Source: Staphylococcus edaphicus (lineage in GTDB: Bacteria; Bacillota; Bacilli; Staphylococcales; Staphylococcaceae). Taken from it: 64,000 bases of DNA. The notes under the pieces were generated by a model, which worked only from the letters and a program-made list of their open reading frames with translations, made no database searches and had not been told where the DNA came from. Shown one piece after another: positions 19,502 to 27,347 of this stretch. The translations under genes were made by a program, and so were the position numbers. The DNA is taken from positions 159,409 to 223,408 of the forward strand of contig NZ_MRZN01000002.1 of assembly GCF_002614725.1 (NCBI RefSeq), given 5' to 3'. Positions within the stretch are counted from its first letter, which is position 1; each line of letters starts with the position of its first letter.

Positions 19502-20712
19502 GCTTTTTCAAACGATTAAAAGATAAGTTTGCTTCTTCGTCAGAAGCTGAAAATAAACAAGAAGATTTAGAGCAGTTAAGTGAATTAGAAGAACAAGAGG
19601 CTGACCAAATCGAAGACGAACCCAAGAAAAAACCTAAGAAATTAAAAGAGGCAGATTTCGATGATGATGGTTTAATTTCAATCGAAGATTTTGAAGAAAT
19701 TGAGGCTCAACAATTAGGTGCGAAATTTAGAGCGGGTCTAGAAAAGTCACGTGAAAATTTCCAAGAACAATTAAACAATTTAATTGCGCGTTATCGTAAA
19801 GTTGACGAAGAATTCTTTGAAGCATTAGAAGAAATGTTGATCACAGCTGATGTTGGATTTAATACAGTAATGCAATTAGTTGAAGAATTACGAGAAGAAG
19901 CACAAAAGCGTAATATATCAGAAACAGAAAATTTACGTGAAGTTATCGTAGAAAAAATTGTAGAAATTTATCATCAAGATGATGAACATTCAGAAGCAAT
20001 GAATATAGAAAATGAAGGCTTAAATGTTATTTTAATGGTTGGTGTAAATGGTGTTGGTAAAACAACAACAATCGGTAAATTAGCGCATCGTTACCAAGCC
20101 GAAGGTAAAAAGGTGATGCTTGCCGCAGGTGACACGTTTAGAGCTGGCGCAATCCAACAATTAAAAGTATGGGGAGAACGCGTTGGTGTCGATGTTATGA
20201 GTCAAAGTGAGGGTTCAGACCCAGCCGCGGTGATGTATGATGCAATTAATGCTGCGAAGAGCAAAGACGTAGATATATTGATTTGTGACACAGCAGGACG
20301 ATTGCAAAATAAATCGAATCTCATGAATGAGTTAGAAAAAGTAAAACGTGTCATTAGCCGTTCTGTACCTGAAGCCCCTCATGAAGTATTATTATGTCTA
20401 GATGCAACTACTGGTCAAAACGCATTGTCACAGGCTAAATCGTTTAAAGAAGTTACAAATGTGACTGGTATTGTCTTAACTAAATTAGATGGCACTGCCA
20501 AGGGCGGTATTGTCTTAGCGATTCGTAACGAGTTGCATATACCTGTTAAATATGTAGGTTTAGGTGAAAAATTAGACGACTTACAACCATTCAATCCTGA
20601 AAGTTATGTATATGGTTTGTTTGCTGATATGATAGAACAAAATTTAGAAGAAACTGATGAAATTAAAGAACAATCAAATGAAATCGAAGGTCATTCAGAT
20701 GAGTCAAAATGA
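19498..20712 (+). CDS. ftsY: Signal recognition particle receptor FtsY
   Basis: A 404-aa SRP receptor GTPase that delivers ribosome-nascent chains to SecYEG. An acidic N-terminal A-domain (about 1-80, rich in Glu/Asp) precedes the NG domain with GVNGVGKT at 182-189, DTAGR at 264-268 and [10 protein letters not shown]. Its start overlaps the smc stop (ATGA). Its partner Ffh is encoded two genes downstream. Confidence 0.97.
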   Translation: MSFFKRLKDKFASSSEAENKQEDLEQLSELEEQEADQIEDEPKKKPKKLKEADFDDDGLISIEDFEEIEAQQLGAKFRAGLEKSRENFQEQLNNLIARYRKVDEEFFEALEEMLITADVGFNTVMQLVEELREEAQKRNISETENLREVIVEKIVEIYHQDDEHSEAMNIENEGLNVILMVGVNGVGKTTTIGKLAHRYQAEGKKVMLAAGDTFRAGAIQQLKVWGERVGVDVMSQSEGSDPAAVMYDAINAAKSKDVDILICDTAGRLQNKSNLMNELEKVKRVISRSVPEAPHEVLLCLDATTGQNALSQAKSFKEVTNVTGIVLTKLDGTAKGGIVLAIRNELHIPVKYVGLGEKLDDLQPFNPESYVYGLFADMIEQNLEETDEIKEQSNEIEGHSDESK

Positions 20713-21031
20713 TTTAATTAAAACCATTCGAATGAACTATTTATTTGATTTTTATCAGGCTTTACTTACCAAAAAGCAGAGAAATTATTTAGAATTATTT
20801 TATTTACAGGACTATTCATTGAGTGAGATAGCTGATACATTTGATGTGAGTCGCCAAGCAGTGTATGATAACATAAGAAGAACTGGCGATTTAGTGGAAG
20901 ATTATGAAGAAAAATTAGGACTATACCGAAATTTTGAACAAAGACAGAAATTATATGAACGAATAAAACAGCATATAAGTAATCCAGAACAAATAACACA
21001 AATTCTTCGAGAACTTGAAGATTTAGATTAA
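20699..21031 (+). CDS. ylxM: YlxM-family putative DNA-binding/SRP-associated protein
   Basis: A 110-aa protein with a sigma-70 region-4-like helix-turn-helix ([21 protein letters not shown]). The longer frame from 20657 is not used: [20 protein letters not shown] is the family N-terminus and GAAGG lies eight bases upstream of ATG 20699. It overlaps ftsY by 14 bases and precedes ffh. In Streptococcus mutans YlxM modulates SRP function; a DNA target is not known. Confidence 0.92.
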   Translation: MSQNDLIKTIRMNYLFDFYQALLTKKQRNYLELFYLQDYSLSEIADTFDVSRQAVYDNIRRTGDLVEDYEEKLGLYRNFEQRQKLYERIKQHISNPEQITQILRELEDLD

Positions 21032-21058
21032 TATAGAACATAAAGGAGGGTATTTGAT

Positions 21059-22426
21059 ATGGCATTTGAAGGATTATCCGATCGTTTACAAGGAACGATG
21101 CAAAAAATCCGAGGTAAAGGTAAAGTGACAGAAGCAGACATTAAGTTAATGATGCGTGAAGTAAGACTCGCATTATTGGAAGCCGATGTTAACTTTAAGG
21201 TAGTTAAGGATTTTGTCAAAACTGTATCAGATAGAGCTTTGGGTTCAGATGTAATGAAATCATTAACACCTGGACAACAAGTTATTAAGATTGTTCAAGA
21301 AGAACTTACCCAATTAATGGGTGGAGAAAATGCTACAATCACTATGGCCAACAAACCACCAACTGTAGTCATGATGGTTGGTTTACAAGGTGCCGGTAAA
21401 ACAACTACTGCTGGTAAACTGGCTTTATTAATGCGTAAAAAGTATAACAAAAAACCAATGCTTGTTGCTGCCGATATTTATCGTCCAGCTGCAATTGATC
21501 AATTGCAAACAGTTGGTAAACAAATTGATATACCAGTTTACAGCGAAGGTGACCAAGTCAAACCACAACAAATAGTGGAAAATGCAATTAAACATGCTAA
21601 AGAAGAACATTTAGATTTTGTTATTATTGATACTGCAGGTCGTTTACACGTAGACGAAGCATTGATGCAAGAATTAAGTGATGTTAAAGAAATTACAAAA
21701 CCAGATGAAATCATGCTTGTAGTAGATGCAATGACCGGTCAAGATGCAGTTAATGTTGCAGAATCATTTGATGAACAATTAGAAGTATCAGGGGTAACAC
21801 TTACAAAACTTGATGGTGATACACGTGGTGGTGCGGCACTATCAATAAGATCTGTAACTCAAAAACCCATTAAATTTGTAGGGATGAGTGAGAAATTAGA
21901 TGGTTTAGAGCCGTTCCATCCTGAACGTATGGCTTCTCGTATTCTTGGTATGGGTGATGTTTTAAGCTTAATTGAAAAAGCACAGCAAGATGTTGATGAA
22001 GATAAAGCAAAAGATTTAGAGAAAAAAATGCGTACATCTTCATTTACTTTAGAAGACTTTCTAGAGCAGCTTGATCAAGTTAAAAACCTAGGTCCATTAG
22101 ATGATATTATGAAAATGATTCCTGGCATGAACAAGATGAAAGGTATCGATAAACTTAATATGAATGAAAAACAAATTGATCATATTAAGGCGATTATCCA
22201 ATCAATGACACCAAGTGAACGTAATAATCCAGATACTTTAAATGTATCTCGCAAAAAACGTATCGCTAAAGGATCTGGCCGTTCAGTGCAAGAAGTTAAT
22301 AGATTAATGAAGCAATTTAATGATATGAAGAAAATGATGAAACAATTTTCTGGTGGCGGCAAAGGTAAAAAAGGTAAACGTAAACAAATGGAAAATATGA
22401 TGAACGGCATGAATTTACCTTTTTAA
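21059..22426 (+). CDS. ffh: Signal recognition particle protein Ffh (SRP54)
   Basis: A 455-aa GTPase of the signal recognition particle. N-domain, then G-domain with GLQGAGKT at 108-115 and DTAGRL; TKLDGDTRGG is the G4 region. The methionine-rich M-domain (about 300-455) binds signal peptides and the SRP RNA and ends in a Lys/Gly/Met-rich tail. AAAGGAGGG precedes the ATG. It closes the smc-ftsY-ylxM-ffh run. Confidence 0.98.
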   Translation: MAFEGLSDRLQGTMQKIRGKGKVTEADIKLMMREVRLALLEADVNFKVVKDFVKTVSDRALGSDVMKSLTPGQQVIKIVQEELTQLMGGENATITMANKPPTVVMMVGLQGAGKTTTAGKLALLMRKKYNKKPMLVAADIYRPAAIDQLQTVGKQIDIPVYSEGDQVKPQQIVENAIKHAKEEHLDFVIIDTAGRLHVDEALMQELSDVKEITKPDEIMLVVDAMTGQDAVNVAESFDEQLEVSGVTLTKLDGDTRGGAALSIRSVTQKPIKFVGMSEKLDGLEPFHPERMASRILGMGDVLSLIEKAQQDVDEDKAKDLEKKMRTSSFTLEDFLEQLDQVKNLGPLDDIMKMIPGMNKMKGIDKLNMNEKQIDHIKAIIQSMTPSERNNPDTLNVSRKKRIAKGSGRSVQEVNRLMKQFNDMKKMMKQFSGGGKGKKGKRKQMENMMNGMNLPF

Positions 22427-22461
22427 GACCATTGCTCAAATCGAATAATCTAATAATTATT

Positions 22462-22505
22462 AAAAGTAGTAATCCACGACTGTGATGTGGATTACTACTT
22501 TTTTT
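22462..22505. terminator. Bidirectional terminator between ffh and the monooxygenase gene
   Basis: AAAGTAGTAATCCAC pairs with GTGGATTACTACTTT, with T-runs on the plus strand and A-runs giving a T-run on the minus strand. It insulates the convergent operons. Confidence 0.92.
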
Positions 22506-22552
22506 GATAATAAAACGATTTATTTTCAGTATTATTTAGAGACAGTTAATAA

Positions 22553-23857
22553 TTAAGGAATGTTAATGTTTTCTCTAAATGTATTACCTTCATATTCAGT
22601 ACGATATAATCCACGATTTTGTAATTCTGGAATTATATCATCGACAAAATCTTGTAAGCTATCTGGAAATTCTGGAGGCATTAAATTAAAACCATCAGCA
22701 ACGCCCTCATTAAACCAGCGCTCCATTTCGTCAACAATATCCTTTGGTGTACCAATAAGTGTTAAATGCCCACCTCCAGCACTTAAATAACCTAACAATT
22801 CTCTTAAAGTGGGGTCTTTATCTTTAATAATTTCTAGAACAGTTTGATAACGTCCTTTAGGCCCGTTAAATGATTCTACTGGTGGTAATGGGGGTACAGC
22901 TTCGTCCAAATTCCAATAATGGCAATCTTGTCCAATAAAAAATTCTAATTGATTTAGAGCAGTATCAATTTCTAAAGCTTCATCGAGTTGTTGTTTTTTT
23001 GCATAAGCTTCTTCATATGTTTGCCCGACATATGTAACTAAGCCTGGGAATACCTTCAAACTATTTTCGTTCTTACCTTCTTGTTTTAATTTATTATTTA
23101 ATTTGTTTCTAAAGGCACTAGCTTGATTTAGATTCCAAGCAACAGCGTAAACTGCATCTGCATATTTTGTTGCTAATGCAATACCAGGATCTGATGCACC
23201 AGCCTGCATGGCAATTGGTTTACCTTGAGGACTGCTTGGAGTTGTTAATGGTCCTTTGACATTGAAATGTGCACCATTGTGATTGATAGCGTTGATTGCT
23301 GACTCATTAATTAAAATATTATTTTCTTTATTATGCAAAAAGTCCTCTATACTCCAAGATTCAAGTAAACGATTCATAACTTGAGCAAATTCATCTGCTT
23401 TTTTATAACGTATTTCGTGCTCAGGTAAATGATCCATACTATGGTTTGCAGCTTCCAAATCTGTCATGGAAGTTACCAAGTTCCAACCAGCACGTCCTTG
23501 GCTTATATGATCAATACTTAGTATTTGCCTAGCAGCAGTAAAAGGATTAGAAAATGTGCTAGATATTGTTGCAACTAATCCGACATGTTGCGTTACTTGT
23601 GATATCGCTGCTAAATTAATGAGTGGATCAAACCAAAATGCAGGCATTTCACTTTTAGAATTAGCTGGAAATGATTGATTGTCTGCAAAAAATATAGCAT
23701 CAAATAAGCCTTGTTCTGCAATTTTTGCCAATGATTGATAATAGGTAATATCACCAATACGTTCTACACTTGAATGCGGCATACGCCATGCAGCTTGATG
23801 ATGGCCGCATCCATAGATGAGTACACCGATGTTTAAATGTTGTGATTGTGTCATCAT
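22553..23857 (-). CDS. LLM-class flavin-dependent oxidoreductase (NtaA/SnaA/DszA-type monooxygenase)
   Basis: A 434-aa luciferase-fold protein, typical in length for the NtaA/SnaA/DszA/EmoA group of FMNH2-dependent two-component monooxygenases. The N-terminal family pattern (GHHQAAWR..., then DITYYQSLAKIAEQGLFDAIFFAD, split here) is clear, as is GRAGWNLVTS and the loop MQAGASDPGIALATKYAD. No flavin reductase partner is encoded nearby. It is the second gene of a TPP-riboswitch operon, 22 bases after the SDR gene; an AAGGAGG ribosome binding site lies about 12 bases before the paired ATGs. The substrate is unknown. I infer a role in thiamine precursor or sulfur/nitrogen-heterocycle salvage from the riboswitch only. 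Confidence 0.9.
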   Translation of the reverse strand: MMTQSQHLNIGVLIYGCGHHQAAWRMPHSSVERIGDITYYQSLAKIAEQGLFDAIFFADNQSFPANSKSEMPAFWFDPLINLAAISQVTQHVGLVATISSTFSNPFTAARQILSIDHISQGRAGWNLVTSMTDLEAANHSMDHLPEHEIRYKKADEFAQVMNRLLESWSIEDFLHNKENNILINESAINAINHNGAHFNVKGPLTTPSSPQGKPIAMQAGASDPGIALATKYADAVYAVAWNLNQASAFRNKLNNKLKQEGKNENSLKVFPGLVTYVGQTYEEAYAKKQQLDEALEIDTALNQLEFFIGQDCHYWNLDEAVPPLPPVESFNGPKGRYQTVLEIIKDKDPTLRELLGYLSAGGGHLTLIGTPKDIVDEMERWFNEGVADGFNLMPPEFPDSLQDFVDDIIPELQNRGLYRTEYEGNTFRENINIP

Positions 23858-23878
23858 AGATTAGTTCAGTCCTCCTTT

Positions 23879-24634
23879 TTAATTCATAGTTAAGCCACCA
23901 TCGATTGTAAAATTTTGACCTGTAATTCCATTTGATTGATCAGAGACGAGATAAGCTACCATATTTGCGACGTCTTGTGGAGTTGTCACTTGTTTAATAG
24001 GTGTAGATTGAGCAATTAAATCAAAGACTTCAGGTGTTGTGGCTGCACTTGCATCGGTTGTTTTTAATAAACCCCCAGATACTACATTTGATGTGATACC
24101 ATATTGACCTAATTCAGCAGCTAAATTACGCGAAAATCCAATCAAACCAGCTTTAGCAGTAGTATATTCATGATAAGGAACTACAGGATTTTGAAATAAA
24201 TTCGTCCCGATTGAGATAATTTCCCCTTTTTGTCGTTGGATGAATTGAGGTATAACACTTTGAGATAAATTGAATGCGGCCTTTAATGTACCTTCGATTT
24301 GTTGCTGATAATCTTCCCAGGAAAGGTCCGCAAATGATTTTTGCTGTATTGGATCAAACTTAAATCCGACCAGTGCATTATTAATTACAACATCTATTTG
24401 ACCAAAATATTCAGTTGCTTCTTGAACTAACGTGTCAATTTCGTTTCTTTTTGTCACATCCGCCTTTATAGCAATCGCTTGTTGTGTGCCAATTTCATCA
24501 ACCAGTTTTTGTGCAGCATGCGCACTATTATGATAGTTTATGACCACATTATTGCCTTGTTGCGCCAATGTTTTTACTATAGTTGCACCTAAACCGCGAC
24601 TGCTGCCACTCACTATTACTGTTTTTGTCATCAT
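23879..24634 (-). CDS. SDR-family oxidoreductase (FabG-like) under a TPP riboswitch
   Basis: A 251-aa Rossmann-fold dehydrogenase/reductase. Cofactor motif GSSRGLG (about 10-16), NNAL, YTTAK and C-terminal GQNFTIDGG are present. The position 13 residues before the YxxxK tyrosine, normally serine, is threonine (segment IGTNLFQNP), so the catalytic triad is altered. The open frame extends to 24667, but AAGGAG at 24639-24645 fits ATG 24634, and the longer frame would run into the terminator stem. It is first in the riboswitch operon, followed by the flavin monooxygenase. Often such genes are labelled 3-oxoacyl-ACP reductase; context makes that unlikely here. Confidence 0.9.
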   Translation of the reverse strand: MMTKTVIVSGSSRGLGATIVKTLAQQGNNVVINYHNSAHAAQKLVDEIGTQQAIAIKADVTKRNEIDTLVQEATEYFGQIDVVINNALVGFKFDPIQQKSFADLSWEDYQQQIEGTLKAAFNLSQSVIPQFIQRQKGEIISIGTNLFQNPVVPYHEYTTAKAGLIGFSRNLAAELGQYGITSNVVSGGLLKTTDASAATTPEVFDLIAQSTPIKQVTTPQDVANMVAYLVSDQSNGITGQNFTIDGGLTMN

Positions 24635-24655
24635 ATACACTCCTTTATTTTCAAT

Positions 24656-24692
24656 AAAAAAATACACAACCCACGTAAGAGAAAGTTGTGTA
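24656..24692 (-). terminator. Riboswitch-associated intrinsic terminator
   Basis: On the minus strand TACACAAC pairs perfectly with GTTGTGTA around a 14-base loop, followed by seven Ts. It lies between the TPP aptamer and the SDR ribosome binding site, so the switch probably acts by transcription termination. Confidence 0.88.
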
Positions 24693-24753
24693 CTAGAAAT
24701 ATCAATATGTGTATAAAAGTATATTAAATGGCTTTTGAGATATGATAGTATTC

Positions 24754-24835
24754 ACACTTTCCTCCGCTAGTTTAAACTAGTTCAGGTTCAAAGGGTTTGA
24801 GTTAAACTCATCTCAGTTAAAAACACCCCTAGTGT
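24754..24835 (-). promoter_or_regulatory. TPP riboswitch (THI element)
   Basis: On the minus strand the conserved TPP aptamer blocks appear in order: GGGGTG, CTGAGATGAG, an AAACCCTTTGAACCTGA core and a CTAGTTTAAACTAG stem followed by CGGAGGAAAG; ACACT and AGTGT close helix P1. These are the established TPP contact regions. Downstream terminator and SDR-monooxygenase genes make it a cis switch expected to turn expression off when TPP is plentiful. Confidence 0.95.
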
Positions 24836-24852
24836 ATTTATTATTTGTTTTC

Positions 24853-24881
24853 AATGTATATTTTTTTGAGAATAAAGTCAA
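24853..24881 (-). promoter_or_regulatory. Promoter of the TPP-riboswitch operon
   Basis: On the minus strand TTGACT (24881-24876), 17 bases, then TACATT (24858-24853); the expected start lies about ten bases before the aptamer. Confidence 0.65.
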
Positions 24882-24969
24882 GATTAGGATAATTTAAATA
24901 TAGAAATGATTATAATGTAGACTTTAAAAAGAAATTTGATTAATATGCTAATTGGTAAAGAAGAAACTC

Positions 24970-24998
24970 TTTACAAACTATCGAATTACTGTTATTAT
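24970..24998 (+). promoter_or_regulatory. rpsP promoter
   Basis: TTTACA (24970-24975), 17 bases, TATTAT (24993-24998), about 50 bases before the rpsP start. Confidence 0.65.
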
Positions 24999-25047
24999 TA
25001 TTTCTTGTAGAAAATAAAAACTATGAAATTAAAAGGAGCGAATATAA

Positions 25048-25314
25048 ATGGCAGTTAAATTACGTTTAACACGTTTAGGTTCAAAAAGAAATCCATTCTA
25101 TCGTATCGTAGCAGCTGATGCACGTGCACCACGTGACGGTCGTAATATCGAGCAAATCGGTACTTACAACCCAAACAATGTTAATGCACCAGAAGTTAAA
25201 ATCGACGAAGAATTAGCACTTAAATGGTTAAAAAATGGTGCGAAACCAACTGATACAGTTCACAATATCTTATCAAGAGAAGGTATCTTGAAGAAATTTG
25301 ATGATCAAAAATAG
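25048..25314 (+). CDS. rpsP: 30S ribosomal protein S16
   Basis: An 88-aa protein with the S16 start [21 protein letters not shown] and the [14 protein letters not shown] block. AAAGGAG lies nine bases before the ATG. It heads the conserved rpsP-rimM-trmD-rplS group, although a terminator and a 202-bp gap separate it from rimM here, so much of its transcript probably ends alone. Confidence 0.98.
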   Translation: MAVKLRLTRLGSKRNPFYRIVAADARAPRDGRNIEQIGTYNPNNVNAPEVKIDEELALKWLKNGAKPTDTVHNILSREGILKKFDDQK

Positions 25315-25346
25315 GTTTTAACCTAACAAACAAATATAGCATTTGT

Positions 25347-25378
25347 AAGAGTACCTTGGATGGTGCTCTTTTTTTTAT
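25347..25378 (+). terminator. Terminator after rpsP
   Basis: AAGAGTACC pairs with GGTGCTCTT (one wobble) and is followed by eight Ts. Confidence 0.9.
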
Positions 25379-25516
25379 AATAACAATTTGTTAAATTAAT
25401 AAAATGAAGTGATTTGTATTTCAGTAACAGTGTTTTATGACACATGTTATAATAATGAGATAAATGCTACACATACATAGTAATTTTAATAGTCAAAGTA
25501 TAGTGGAGGAACATAT

Positions 25517-26023
25517 ATGAAAGTGGAAATAGGCAAAATTGTTAATACACATGGTATTAAAGGTGAAATAAAAGTAAAATCCAATTCTGATTTTACAGAA
25601 ACACGTTTTCAACCAGGTGAAAAGGTTATTATTGAACGTAAAAACACAGAATCATTAGAATTCATCATTGCTTCTTATCGCATGCATAAAGGGCTCCATA
25701 TGTTGACCTTTGAAGGCATTCATAATATTAATGATATTGAGTATTTAAAAGGTGAAACGATTATGCAGGATCGAGATCATGAAGAAATCGAACTCGGTGA
25801 GCATGAATTCTATTATTCGGATATCATTGGTTGTACGGTATTTGACGATAAAGAAACACCTATTGGGAGAGTAACAGAAATTTTTGAAACAGGTGCAAAT
25901 GATGTGTGGGTTGTTAAAGGAGACAAAGAATACTTAATTCCATATATTGCTGATGTGGTGAAAGATATTGATGTCGAGGGTAGACGTATAGTAATTACTC
26001 CTATGGAAGGATTGTTAGAGTAA
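25517..26023 (+). CDS. rimM: Ribosome maturation factor RimM
   Basis: A 168-aa 16S rRNA processing factor that binds S19 during 30S head assembly. An N-terminal RimM domain ([20 protein letters not shown]) is followed by a C-terminal PRC barrel ([14 protein letters not shown]... DVWVVKG). TGGAGG precedes the ATG, and a TATAAT at 25448-25453 may provide its promoter. The stop overlaps the trmD start by one base. Confidence 0.97.
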   Translation: MKVEIGKIVNTHGIKGEIKVKSNSDFTETRFQPGEKVIIERKNTESLEFIIASYRMHKGLHMLTFEGIHNINDIEYLKGETIMQDRDHEEIELGEHEFYYSDIIGCTVFDDKETPIGRVTEIFETGANDVWVVKGDKEYLIPYIADVVKDIDVEGRRIVITPMEGLLE

Positions 26024-26760
26024 TGAGGATTGATTATCTAACGTTGTTTCCAGAGATGTTTAACGGTGTTTTAAATCAATCTATATTAAAACGTGCACAA
26101 GAAAAGCATATGTTAACTGTCAATACAGTTGATTTTAGACATTTTGCAGAAAACAAACATAACCAAGTAGATGATTATCCTTTTGGTGGTGGACAAGGTA
26201 TGGTATTGAAACCTGAGCCCATCTTTAATGCAATGGATAGTATTGAAAAAACGGAAGATTCACGTGTTATTTTGATGTGTCCCCAAGGTAGACCGTTTAC
26301 TCAGGCAATTGCAAATGAGCTTAGCCAAGCTGAGCATATAGTATTTATATGCGGACATTATGAAGGCTACGATGAAAGAATTCGTGAACAGCTTGTCACT
26401 GATGAAATTTCTATGGGTGACTACGTATTAACTGGTGGAGAACTACCAGCGATGGTGATGACTGATGCAATAGTGAGACTATTGCCAGGTGTATTAGGTA
26501 ATCAACAGTCTCATGAAGATGATTCATTTCAAGATGGATTATTAGAGTTTCCTCAATACACAAGACCGCGTGAATATAAAGGGATGGGAGTACCAGATGT
26601 ATTACTTTCAGGTAATCACGCTCATATTGATAAATGGCGTCATGAACAAAAAATTCAACGTACATTTGATAAACGTCCAGACCTTCTAGAGCAATACGCA
26701 TTGTCAGTTGAAGAAAAAGAGATTCTAGAAAGATACAAAAAGCAATTGAAAAAAGACTAA
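26023..26760 (+). CDS. trmD: tRNA (guanine-N1)-methyltransferase TrmD
   Basis: A 245-aa SPOUT methyltransferase that makes m1G37 in tRNAs with a G36, preventing frameshifts. The trefoil-knot AdoMet region [11 protein letters not shown] and [15 protein letters not shown] are visible, as is the N-terminal [10 protein letters not shown]. It is translationally coupled to rimM (TAATG overlap). Confidence 0.98.
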   Translation: MRIDYLTLFPEMFNGVLNQSILKRAQEKHMLTVNTVDFRHFAENKHNQVDDYPFGGGQGMVLKPEPIFNAMDSIEKTEDSRVILMCPQGRPFTQAIANELSQAEHIVFICGHYEGYDERIREQLVTDEISMGDYVLTGGELPAMVMTDAIVRLLPGVLGNQQSHEDDSFQDGLLEFPQYTRPREYKGMGVPDVLLSGNHAHIDKWRHEQKIQRTFDKRPDLLEQYALSVEEKEILERYKKQLKKD

Positions 26761-26780
26761 CAGTGTGCTAACATATTTTA

Positions 26781-26850
26781 AGTGTGCGACACACACGAAA
26801 AATCACTATGATCCGCTGCTATATTTTGTCGAGGCAAGAACATAGGTTGA
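26781..26850 (+). ncRNA. Possible L19 leader in the trmD-rplS gap
   Basis: The 105-bp space before rplS opens with the hairpin GTGTG-CGA-CACAC (26782-26794), followed by unpaired purine-rich sequence before the ribosome binding site. A ribosomal protein L19 leader is known at this position in Bacilli; the match here is by place and a hairpin only. Confidence 0.35.
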
Positions 26851-26865
26851 AGGAGAGAAAATATA

Positions 26866-27216
26866 ATGAGTAATCACAAGTTAATCGAAGCAGTAACTCA
26901 ATCGCAATTACGCACAGATATACCTTCATTCCGTCCAGGTGACACTTTAAAAGTTCACGTACGTATTATTGAAGGTACTCGCGAACGTATCCAAGTATTC
27001 GAAGGTGTAGTAATCAAACGCCGTGGTGGAGGTATTTCAGAAACTTTCACTGTACGTAAGATTTCTTCAGGTGTAGGCGTGGAACGTACTTTCCCATTAC
27101 ACACTCCAAAAATCGAAACAATTGAAGTTAAACGTCGCGGTAAAGTTCGTCGTGCTAAGTTATACTACCTACGTGAATTACGTGGTAAAGCTGCTAGAAT
27201 TAAAGAAATTCGTTAA
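26866..27216 (+). CDS. rplS: 50S ribosomal protein L19
   Basis: A 116-aa protein at the 30S-50S interface. Typical blocks are [40 protein letters not shown] (read in parts) and [28 protein letters not shown] lies upstream of the ATG. It ends the trmD group and is followed by two terminators. Confidence 0.98.
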   Translation: MSNHKLIEAVTQSQLRTDIPSFRPGDTLKVHVRIIEGTRERIQVFEGVVIKRRGGGISETFTVRKISSGVGVERTFPLHTPKIETIEVKRRGKVRRAKLYYLRELRGKAARIKEIR

Positions 27217-27227
27217 TCAGCATATTA

Positions 27228-27259
27228 AAAGCGATTCTCATTATGAGTATCGCTTTTTT
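27228..27259 (+). terminator. Terminator after rplS
   Basis: AAAAGCGAT-TCTCATTATGAGT-ATCGCTTTT: strong stem (AAAGCGAT/ATCGCTTT) with an inner CTCAT/ATGAG helix and a T-run. Confidence 0.88.
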
Positions 27260-27275
27260 CTTTACTTAAAAATAT

Positions 27276-27313
27276 AAAGCCCAAGACTACTTTATAATAT
27301 AGTCTTGGGCTTT
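27276..27313. terminator. Second, bidirectional terminator facing the yfhO genes
   Basis: AAAGCCCAAGACT pairs perfectly with AGTCTTGGGCTTT; A/T runs on both sides suit the minus-strand yfhO transcript. Confidence 0.8.
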
Positions 27314-27347
27314 AATCATTTATAAGATATACGTTAATCACAAAAGA

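Noticed and set aside
24635..24667. Upstream start for the SDR gene
   Set aside because: The extra codons lie in and next to the riboswitch terminator; AAGGAG is correctly spaced for ATG 24634.
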